A DNA stretch of 50,651 nucleotides from NCBI GenBank assembly GCA_022729275.1, contig JALDAH010000001.1, positions 1-50,651 on the forward strand. The letters are read 5' to 3'. Positions 41,422-48,276 of the stretch are shown in pieces (within the stretch, counting starts at the first letter, position 1; each line of letters begins with the position of its first letter). The stretch comes from Candidatus Nanoanaerosalina archaeon (GTDB lineage Archaea; Nanohalarchaeota; Nanosalinia; Nanosalinales; Nanoanaerosalinaceae). The notes below the pieces were generated by a model. That model was not told where the DNA came from. It was given only the letters and a program-made list of their open reading frames with translations, and searched no databases. A program made the position numbers and the translations under genes.

Positions 41422-42032
41422 TCTCTCAAAAGTCTTTCATATATATTTTCAAACCTGTTTTTTACAGTTTTAACTTTCTCAACTGCCTCTGAGTATTTTT
41501 TATCCGAAAATTTGTCTATTATGCAGCATATTCCTTCTTTTAGTTCATTAGATAATTCTTCCTCGATATCCATAACCTTCAAGTACTCATTAGCCATCCT
41601 CATCCTGGCACTAGAGAGACTGTATTCGCTAAATTTAGGGGTATTTTCCTCATCGGATAACTTCTTCAATGTCTCTTCAAAATAATTATCGACTTTTTCA
41701 AGGTATCCCTTTCTTCTTATCAGTTTTATAGAAGTCTTAGGTAACTCCACTCCAAGTTTCTCAGAATATTCCTTCGCTTTTTTAAGGTCATCCTCCATTC
41801 TGTACACGTTTCCGGCTAAAGCGAACTCCCTTGCATTCCTCATGTGAAAAGGTATGCCTCTCTCAAAAGCCCTATTCATTATCTCATTTCTTTCTCTTGA
41901 ATCCAAATCGGTTTTTTCAAGGTGATACATTGCTCCCTTGACCATTCCATGTTCTGCTTCGACCTTTGCATCGAATAAAGGACCTCCATTAATAATATCC
42001 TCCTCTTCGAAAAAGAATTTCTTGTAAAACAT
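41418..42032 (-). CDS. Helical protein, unknown
   Basis: A 204-residue all-helical protein with repeated pairs of amphipathic helices (AFERGIPFHMRNAREFALAG, VYRMEDDLKKAKEYSEKLGV), suggestive of a TPR-like fold. No membrane segment is seen, and the family is unknown. It lies tail-to-tail with hydA, so a link with the hydrogenase is not implied. uppS lies upstream on the same strand. Confidence 0.6.
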   Translation of the reverse strand: MFYKKFFFEEEDIINGGPLFDAKVEAEHGMVKGAMYHLEKTDLDSRERNEIMNRAFERGIPFHMRNAREFALAGNVYRMEDDLKKAKEYSEKLGVELPKTSIKLIRRKGYLEKVDNYFEETLKKLSDEENTPKFSEYSLSSARMRMANEYLKVMDIEEELSNELKEGICCIIDKFSDKKYSEAVEKVKTVKNRFENIYERLLRD

Positions 42033-42085
42033 GTACAGATAAAGAGAGATAAACGTTTTAAATTTTCACTAGAAATCACAAAAAA

Positions 42086-42772
42086 CTATTTTCCGAAGTT
42101 TCTCTCGGATGATCTGTAGAATTCTATCGCTTTTTCGAACTCTTGCTCAGAAAATTCGGGCCAAAGCTGGTCAGTAAAGAAAAGTTCAGCATACGAGCTC
42201 TGCCAAATCAGAAAATTGCTAAGCCTCTGATATCCTCCTGTTCTGATAACAAGGTCTATACTGGAACTGGTGTAAAGGTTTTCCTCCAGATTTTTTTCAT
42301 TGAATTCCAGATTTTTTAGCTTCAAATCTCTTGCTGCATCTACTATCTCCTTTTTACCGCCATAACCTATACATATATTCAATTTATAACTGTCTCTCTC
42401 TTTAGTATTTTCTTCTATTTCTTTTATGGTTTCAGAAATAGGTTCAAGAAGTTCCTCTCTACCCAGAAACTCTATGCTCACGTCATATTCTTTCATAATC
42501 TCTGACTCATAGAGATCATAAGCTTTTCTATTGAACAGATCAAAGATGATTTCAATCTCTCTTTCATCCCTTTTCAAGTTTTCCGTGCTTAAAGCATAGA
42601 AAAAAACTTCTTCTATATAGTCCTGATCAAGAACCCATTTATAAACTTCTTCTACTTTTTCAAATCCTTTTTCATAAGCTTTTCTGTGAGTCAAACCTTC
42701 TTTTCTTGCGTATCTTCTGTTACCATCCGGTATAATACCAAGAGACTTAGGAAAACTCTCTTCTTCCACCAT
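42086..42772 (-). CDS. uppS: Cis-prenyltransferase (undecaprenyl diphosphate synthase family)
   Basis: The 228-residue enzyme builds the polyprenyl diphosphate that carries glycans across the membrane. The N-terminal PKSLGIIPDGNRRYARKEG holds the catalytic Asp, FFYALSTENLKRDE near residue 68 is the substrate tunnel region, and DLVIRTGGYQRLSNFLIWQSSYAEL near 175 holds the RxG and Ser/Arg contacts for isopentenyl diphosphate. GAGGTC upstream supports the start. With the nucleotide-sugar genes it points to lipid-linked surface glycans. Confidence 0.92.
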   Translation of the reverse strand: MVEEESFPKSLGIIPDGNRRYARKEGLTHRKAYEKGFEKVEEVYKWVLDQDYIEEVFFYALSTENLKRDEREIEIIFDLFNRKAYDLYESEIMKEYDVSIEFLGREELLEPISETIKEIEENTKERDSYKLNICIGYGGKKEIVDAARDLKLKNLEFNEKNLEENLYTSSSIDLVIRTGGYQRLSNFLIWQSSYAELFFTDQLWPEFSEQEFEKAIEFYRSSERNFGK

Positions 42773-42848
42773 TTAAAGACCTCACGAAAACTATTTTTAG
42801 GTCTGAAAGTTATAAAAATTTGTCTCCCGTATTTTTATTGTGATCTCA

Positions 42849-43718
42849 ATGGATGAAATGAAAAATTATGCCACAGAAGTAACAGTTTTGCTCGAGAATG
42901 AAGAGAAGAGAACTGTTGATGAATACATTGAGACCCTTGAAAAGTTCAAGGATGCTACTGGTTACAGGGAGATAGAGTTCTCGGACCTTCCTGATATTAT
43001 TGGTGGAGTAACTATCCCATATATAGAGCCCTCAGAAACCGGTGTGGGAATTAGAGGTGGAGAAATCAAGATCAACGACAAGTTTCTTGAAATACCTGAA
43101 TCCGAACAGAACTACAGAGATTTTGTGGAAACACTTTTCCATGAAGCAGTTCACCTTGAGGATTTCAGGCTAGAATCGGAAAGCGATTACGGTTTCAACA
43201 GAAAAGAAAGGGAATACAAAACTATTCTTTCTGAAGGGCTTGCCTCAAAGATAGGTAAGAACGGTTACCATGATGCTGAAAGGTTCTACGACATGTTTTA
43301 TGATGAGGCTGAAGATTATTTCTACGATGAAATCTTGAATGAGAAGGGTTCAAACGTGGGAGAAATACTGGAGGATATCAGCGAGGACAAATACCTTGTA
43401 CATGTGGGCCTTAATTCTAAGGAGAATGTTTACGATTTTCAGATGCTGGACAAGGAGATCTTCGATAGTAACAAGGAGTTAGGGGAAGAAGATATATATG
43501 AAATACTTGATGATATATACCAAGAAGGGATAGATAGAGACAGGAGCTATTTGATAGATTTCCGGGATGAAGATGTTGATTCCGAGAAAATCGCAGAACA
43601 TTACCTGGAGACACATGAAAGAGTGGAGAGCAATATACTGGATTTCAAAGATGAAATGGATAAGAACGGTTACAGTTTTCCAAATAAATTACTTCCTTTT
43701 GCTGAACTCGAATATTAA
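42849..43718 (+). CDS. Putative zinc metallopeptidase (HExxH, gluzincin-like)
   Basis: About 289 residues from MDEMKNYATEVTVLLENEEK. HEAVHLEDF near residue 98 is a zinc-type HExxH, and SEGLASKIG some 35 residues later could supply the Glu ligand, as in gluzincins. The rest is acidic and helical and gives no membrane or secretion signal, so it is cytoplasmic. The ATG at 42849 is set by GTGATC 3 bases upstream. Substrate is unknown, and a non-peptidase metal role is possible. The cupin gene follows after 26 bases. Confidence 0.7.
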   Translation: MDEMKNYATEVTVLLENEEKRTVDEYIETLEKFKDATGYREIEFSDLPDIIGGVTIPYIEPSETGVGIRGGEIKINDKFLEIPESEQNYRDFVETLFHEAVHLEDFRLESESDYGFNRKEREYKTILSEGLASKIGKNGYHDAERFYDMFYDEAEDYFYDEILNEKGSNVGEILEDISEDKYLVHVGLNSKENVYDFQMLDKEIFDSNKELGEEDIYEILDDIYQEGIDRDRSYLIDFRDEDVDSEKIAEHYLETHERVESNILDFKDEMDKNGYSFPNKLLPFAELEY

Positions 43719-43744
43719 GGAAAGATTTCTGAGGTTTTATTCAA

Positions 43745-44101
43745 ATGGATTTTGTTGGACACAAAGATGGATGGATAAACAAAAACAATTACAGGAAAAA
43801 AATTCTGGCAGATCAAGATATACTTGGAGATGGAAGGATTATACAGATAGTGGAAGTAAAACCTGGTAATGAAGTAAAAACACACAGGCACAAAAAAACA
43901 GAGGAAATTTTCTATATTTTGAGGCCTGCGGGAAAGATAGTGATCAACGGTGATGAGGTGGAGACCAGAAAGGAACAGATACTGTTGTGTGAAGCTGGAG
44001 ATACTCACAGCGTTGTGAACAACTCTGATGAAACTTTAAGGATACTTGTCTTCAAATCTAACTTTGTTGAGGACGACACGGAATGGTTGAATAATGGATA
44101 G
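43745..44101 (+). CDS. Cupin-domain protein
   Basis: The 118-residue protein is a small cupin. Metal ligands are likely the His residues in VKTHRHKKTEEIFY near residue 46 (HxHxxxxE form) and the His in EAGDTHSVVNNSD near 86. It may be a small metal-dependent isomerase or sugar-binding enzyme, for example of sugar nucleotide biosynthesis, but the reaction is not readable. It overlaps the start of the methyltransferase gene by 8 bases. Confidence 0.8.
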   Translation: MDFVGHKDGWINKNNYRKKILADQDILGDGRIIQIVEVKPGNEVKTHRHKKTEEIFYILRPAGKIVINGDEVETRKEQILLCEAGDTHSVVNNSDETLRILVFKSNFVEDDTEWLNNG

Positions 44102-44969
44102 GTATAGCGAAATCATACCTGACTATGATGTGTTCATGGAAGTGGTTGAGACTCATCAGCCATTCGATATTAGAGTTAATACGAACAAGACAAGTATAAA
44201 AGAAATCAAAAAAAGCTTTAAAGAACAGGGTATAGGATTTCAACAGAGAAAATGGAACGAAAAATTCTTCAAGGTGGATGAAAGACCTGGTAAACTGTTT
44301 CAGCACTGGATGGGAATGATATATTCTCAAGAATCAACTTCCGGGATACCTCCCACTGCATTCAACCTGAAAAGTAATGACAAGATAATCGATATGTGTG
44401 CCGCCCCGGGTTCAAAAACTACGCAGATATCTGCATTGATGAATAACAAAGGAGACATACTTGCGAACGACAGATATTCCAACAGAATAAAAAGTTTACT
44501 TGCTAATATATACAGACTTGGTTGTCTCAACGTTAAAGTCATTGAGAGAGATGCGAGAGAGATAACGGAAAGAAAAAAGTTCGACAAGGTACTGATTGAC
44601 TCACCATGCTCTGCTGAAGGAAATCTTAGAGAGAAAGAATATCTTCGAGAGGGTGCGGATCCGGAGGACATAAGGAATATCTCATTACTCCAAGAGCAGC
44701 TCCTGGACAAAGCGTTTAGATTGTGCAAGAAAGGCGGCGAGATAGTTTACTCCACATGCACTTTCGCTCCGGAGGAGAACGAATTAAACGTGCAAAAATT
44801 TCTTGAAAGAGGAGAATTAGTTGACCCTAAATTTTGTTTCGAACATTCCAAGGGTTTGATTGAATGGAATGGACAAAAACTTTCGGAAGAGCTGAAAAAA
44901 TGTGTGAGGGTTTACCCTCACCAGCTTGACTCAGGAGGGATATTTATTGCCAAGTTCAAAAAGATGTAA
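44094..44969 (+). CDS. NSUN-type tRNA/rRNA cytosine-C5 methyltransferase
   Basis: The 291-residue enzyme is of the NOL1/NOP2/Sun family and uses S-adenosylmethionine. The AdoMet site is DMCAAPGSKTTQI near residue 100, the acidic AdoMet contact is in NDRYSNR, and the two cysteines are in DSPCSAEG near 167 and STCTFAPEENE near 220, the second the usual nucleophile pair. The N-terminal part is short. It is overlapped by the PUA-like gene, so the RNA-binding domain is probably a separate chain. Confidence 0.9.
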   Translation: MDRYSEIIPDYDVFMEVVETHQPFDIRVNTNKTSIKEIKKSFKEQGIGFQQRKWNEKFFKVDERPGKLFQHWMGMIYSQESTSGIPPTAFNLKSNDKIIDMCAAPGSKTTQISALMNNKGDILANDRYSNRIKSLLANIYRLGCLNVKVIERDAREITERKKFDKVLIDSPCSAEGNLREKEYLREGADPEDIRNISLLQEQLLDKAFRLCKKGGEIVYSTCTFAPEENELNVQKFLERGELVDPKFCFEHSKGLIEWNGQKLSEELKKCVRVYPHQLDSGGIFIAKFKKM

Positions 44970-45393
44970 GATATACATCAAGGAAAGGTTTGGAGTTGAA
45001 AATATATTTGAAGACTACAAGTTTGTTGAGAGAAGTGGTGATTACTGGATTATACCAAGAAATATGGAAGTTAAAGACAAATGCATAACAGCGGGTATAA
45101 GAGCTTTAAGAGATACAGGTATGGGCTTAAAACCAACCACATATTTTTTACAGGTGGTTGGAGAAGATATTTCCAAAAATGTTATCGAGCTTGACAGGGC
45201 ATCCCTTAAAAAGATGGTCTTTGACAGAGAAAAAATCAGTTTGAATGAAAGTAAAAACAATGTTGAAAACGGTTATGTTGCCCTGGAATTCATGGGAGAA
45301 ATCATTGGATGCGGTTTGAAGAAAAATGATGGTCTGGTCACACAGATACCCAAGGGAAGGGCAAAAATACTGGAAGACATACTTATTGATTAG
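44947..45393 (+). CDS. PUA-like RNA-binding partner of the NSUN methyltransferase
   Basis: About 148 residues with a TTG start at 44947, chosen because GGAGGG ends 7 bases before it. The segment GYVALEFMGEIIGCGLKKNDGLVTQIPKGRAKI near the end fits a PUA-type domain, and the N-terminal half (ERFGVENIFEDYKFVERSGDYW) fits a pre-PUA form. In some archaea such a domain is fused to or follows Sun-type methyltransferases. The first 23 bases overlap that gene. The TTG codon reads as Met. Confidence 0.65.
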   Translation: MPSSKRCKIYIKERFGVENIFEDYKFVERSGDYWIIPRNMEVKDKCITAGIRALRDTGMGLKPTTYFLQVVGEDISKNVIELDRASLKKMVFDREKISLNESKNNVENGYVALEFMGEIIGCGLKKNDGLVTQIPKGRAKILEDILID

Positions 45394-45411
45394 AGTTGGA
45401 ATAGACTTGGA

Positions 45412-45425
45412 AAAGTATAAAAAAG
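45412..45425 (+). promoter_or_regulatory. TATA box of 5S rRNA
   Basis: AAAGTATAAAAAAG is centred about 27 bases before the 5S 5' end, as expected. A second box, CTATATATC at about 45429-45437, is too close to the start and is not preferred. Confidence 0.55.
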
Positions 45426-45444
45426 TTGCTATATATCAAATAGT

Positions 45445-45561
45445 TGCTGACGGCCAGAGCGAGGGGGCAACACCCGTACCCATCTCGAACACGGAAGTAA
45501 AGTCCCTCAGCGATCAGGTGAGTACTGCCTAATCGGCGGAAAAATCCGGACGCTGTCAGCC
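45445..45561 (+). rRNA. rrf: 5S ribosomal RNA
   Basis: A full 5S RNA of about 117 bases. Helix I is formed by GCTGACGGC at 45446 and GCTGTCAGC ending at 45560. The conserved loop regions CCCATCTCGAACACGGAAGT and GGTGAGTACTG are intact, with the usual archaeal pattern. It stands apart from any 16S or 23S gene. CTATTTTTACCCTTT follows as a T-rich terminator. The ends are set by pairing and may be off by one or two bases. Confidence 0.93.
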
Positions 45562-45599
45562 TATTTTTACCCTTTCTTTGAATTATCCGATCGAATTTA

Positions 45600-46451
45600 T
45601 CATAAAGGGTCAACTGCTAGATCTCCGAAACCGTAATCTCCTGAATCATCGTTGATATCTTCATATGGAGGAATTTCTAGACCTATATTTTTCCTTAACC
45701 AGTACCTCTGAGAACTGTAACATATAATATTATTGGATAGACTTGTCATGAGCTCATAGTATGCATTTTGTTTTTTGAAACGTGTTGATACATGTTCATC
45801 AAGTTCAATACTGCCCAGATTCTCGTTCAAGATACCTTCTTTTACTTTTTCGACATGATCAACAAGTCCATAAGCTATTGATAAAATCCTGAAATCATTC
45901 TTTTCTCTTCCCGTTTCTAGAATTTTGTTATAGACATCTTCAAAACGTTTGTCAAACCGAGGTGCATCATCCCTTGGTTCATGGAGAAGATCTGTTAGAA
46001 AAATGTAGCTTCTACCGGAAGTCAAAAAACTTTCACATGTTTTTCCAACAGCATCAAGGTATTTATCTCTCCATAACACTGTATCCTCAAGATCGTTTCC
46101 TTCCAGCAATTTAACAGCTGATGCATAGACATCTGGGTTTTTAGTATCATCACCAATAGCCATGAAGTTCTCATATGCTCTTTCTATTTCTGAAAAATCT
46201 GATTCTCCATCTATTTCAACGATATCTATAAATCTTTTTAGATATGCTGCTCCATAGGGATTGGATTTTTTCATCTCATCGTATTTTTCCTCGTAACTAA
46301 CATCTCGTTTTTCTCCTTTTGAGAAGACAATTTCCATCTCCCTGTTTAAACTTTCTATCTCTTCACCATATTTTTCCATCAAGGATCTGTTAGAAAAAAT
46401 TTTCTTAATAAACTCGTTTCTCTCAGGGTTTTTCAAAATTTTTTTCATCAT
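45600..46451 (-). CDS. Unrecognised helical protein
   Basis: The 283-residue product is charged and mainly helical. Repeated segments of helix-turn-helix length (DVYASAVKLLEGNDLEDTV, FRILSIAYGLVDHVEKVKEG) suggest an alpha-solenoid. Cysteines are few and no membrane segment is present. The C-terminal tail (PPYEDINDDSGDYGFGDLAVDPL) is acidic and probably disordered. The gene lies between 5S and the structured gap before gdhA. No family is recognised. Confidence 0.55.
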   Translation of the reverse strand: MMKKILKNPERNEFIKKIFSNRSLMEKYGEEIESLNREMEIVFSKGEKRDVSYEEKYDEMKKSNPYGAAYLKRFIDIVEIDGESDFSEIERAYENFMAIGDDTKNPDVYASAVKLLEGNDLEDTVLWRDKYLDAVGKTCESFLTSGRSYIFLTDLLHEPRDDAPRFDKRFEDVYNKILETGREKNDFRILSIAYGLVDHVEKVKEGILNENLGSIELDEHVSTRFKKQNAYYELMTSLSNNIICYSSQRYWLRKNIGLEIPPYEDINDDSGDYGFGDLAVDPL

Positions 46452-46731
46452 AGATTCCTCTTCTTATAAAATCATCTGAAAAATCCCCCAAAAACAATTA
46501 ACTTTTTAAAGTAGCTTAACCTTAATATTAAGTTAACTTCTGGGTTCATTAGGATTTCTTAGAGGGTTACACCACAACCCTCTATCTAATACCCATCCGA
46601 TTCTTATAAATGTATCGTAAACTTCTCCATAATCTTTTTAACAAATGTAAATCAGTTTTTGGAAAGTAGTTTTGGACTATATATTTTAGCGGAACAAGCA
46701 TATTAATAATATTTCATGGTAAAAAAAAATC
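46452..46731. other. Intergenic gap with two inverted repeats, no gene seen
   Basis: This 280-base gap has a 12-base perfect palindrome, CTTAATATTAAG at 46521-46532, flanked by TTAAC on both sides. A stem-loop follows at 46560-46584 with arms TAGAGGGTT and AACCCTCTA and a 7-base loop. TATATATTTT at 46678-46687 is a likely promoter for the gdhA unit. A small RNA could be encoded here, but no family signature is seen. Confidence 0.45.
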
Positions 46732-46848
46732 ATGAATGAAGAGAAGAAAAATGAGGATAAAGACCCTGCGGAATCGATAATGGATATGATAAGAAAGTAT
46801 TATGAAGGAATAAAGAAGAGGGAGAACGAAGGTGTTGGAGCAGACTGA
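46732..46848 (+). CDS. Small acidic 38-residue protein upstream of gdhA
   Basis: ATG at 46732 opens 38 codons (MNEEKKNEDKDPAESIMDM at the start) ending TGA at 46848. The helical middle (ESIMDMIRKYYEGIKKRENE) looks real, and its codon use fits. It lies 14 bases before the gdhA ATG and after a TATATATTTT box, so it may be the first gene of a gdhA unit. No ribosome site is clear and no family is known. Confidence 0.45.
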   Translation: MNEEKKNEDKDPAESIMDMIRKYYEGIKKRENEGVGAD

Positions 46849-46862
46849 ATTAGGTGTATGAA

Positions 46863-48119
46863 ATGGATATAGATTTGGGAAACAACAGCATGGAGACTTT
46901 GTGCAAAACTTGTTCTATACAGCTGGACAAGATCAAAAACGGTGGAAGATTCATAGATAAGAAGGAGATATTAAAAACCCCGAGAAAAACGTTTACAGCT
47001 AATATACCATTAAAGATGGATGATGGATCGGTGGAAATATTTCCAGCATTCAGGATACAGTACAATGATGCAAGAGGACCGACAAAAGGAGGAATCAGGT
47101 TTCATCAAAATGTCTCCCAAGAGGAAGTAAAAAAACTGGCTTTTCTCATGACAATCAAATCAGCTGTAGTGGATATACCTTTCGGAGGAGGAAAGGGAGG
47201 TGTAAAAGTCAATCCATCAAAAATCTCAGAGTCCGAGAAGGAAAGACTTTCCAGAGAATATATCAGACATTTCCACAGATTTATAGGTCCTGAACAGGAT
47301 ATACCTGCACCTGATGTGAATACGAACGAAAAGATCATGGGTTGGATGACCGACGAGTACGAAAAAATAAAGGGCAGGAAGCTGCCCGGAATTCTAACAG
47401 GCAAACCACTTTCGCTCGGAGGAAGCAAGGGAAGAAGCTATGCAACAAGTCTTGGAGGAGCCATAATCCTTGAAGAATACTTGAAAGAGGAAAGTATTGA
47501 CAGGGTTGAAGTCGCTATACAGGGATTCGGTAACGTGGGTTCGAACCTAGCAAAGATACTTCACGATAAAGGTCACAAGATAGTTGCAGTTAGCGATGCA
47601 GAGGGAGGTATTATAGACAACGAAGGTATAGATATAATGGATCTTTACGGAAAATATGATGGAGATGGTGATCTAAGTAAGATGAAAGATGTCGAAGAGA
47701 TATCCAACAAGGAACTGCTGGAACTGGACGTGGATGTCCTGATACCTGCAGCTATAGAAAACCAGATTCATGAAGAAAATGTTGATAAAATAAAGGCAAA
47801 CATAATACTTGAGATGGCCAACAGCCCAGTCACAACCGAAGCAGATAAGGTTTTGGAAAATAGCAATACAGTTGTGATCCCTGACATACTTGCAAATGCT
47901 GGAGGTGTTACTGTATCCTACTTTGAATGGTTGCAGAACATATCACACGAGTACTGGACAGAAGAACAAGTCAACAATAAACTTAAAGCATACATGGTGA
48001 GAGCCTTTAAACAGGTCAGGGAGACAAGTGAAAATGACGAATGCGGATTAAGAGAAGCTGCTTACATCTTGGGTATTAGAAGAGTGCTCGAAGCAGAAAA
48101 ATCCAGGGGAAATCTTTAA
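46863..48119 (+). CDS. gdhA: Glutamate dehydrogenase
   Basis: 418 residues from MDIDLGNNSMETLCKTCSIQ. It interconverts glutamate and 2-oxoglutarate plus ammonium with NAD(P). The catalytic Lys is in PFGGGKGGVKVNP near residue 100, APDVNTNEKIMGWMTDEY near 147 is the family block, and the Rossmann motif GFGNVGSNLAKIL near 220 is followed by VAVSDAEGG. AD(A)NAGGVTVSYFEW-type sequence near 345 (LANAGGVTVSYFEWLQN) completes the signature. AGGTG upstream sets the ATG at 46863. Coenzyme preference is not certain. Confidence 0.93.
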   Translation: MDIDLGNNSMETLCKTCSIQLDKIKNGGRFIDKKEILKTPRKTFTANIPLKMDDGSVEIFPAFRIQYNDARGPTKGGIRFHQNVSQEEVKKLAFLMTIKSAVVDIPFGGGKGGVKVNPSKISESEKERLSREYIRHFHRFIGPEQDIPAPDVNTNEKIMGWMTDEYEKIKGRKLPGILTGKPLSLGGSKGRSYATSLGGAIILEEYLKEESIDRVEVAIQGFGNVGSNLAKILHDKGHKIVAVSDAEGGIIDNEGIDIMDLYGKYDGDGDLSKMKDVEEISNKELLELDVDVLIPAAIENQIHEENVDKIKANIILEMANSPVTTEADKVLENSNTVVIPDILANAGGVTVSYFEWLQNISHEYWTEEQVNNKLKAYMVRAFKQVRETSENDECGLREAAYILGIRRVLEAEKSRGNL

Positions 48120-48276
48120 AAAAAGGTCTTGGTTTTTTTATATTTAAGGCTTCCACCATTTATAAAAAAGATTTCTTCCCGTTTTATACCGGGACAGAAG
48201 TAGGAACACGGCATAGTTTAAAACAGTTGTGTTTCAATTAATACAACATAAAACCTTTTTTAACAGGTGCTTACAG

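Noticed and set aside
48177..48194. Short TCCCG/CGGGA hairpin upstream of EF-2
   Set aside because: Only five base pairs with an eight-base loop and no supporting signal; likely chance.
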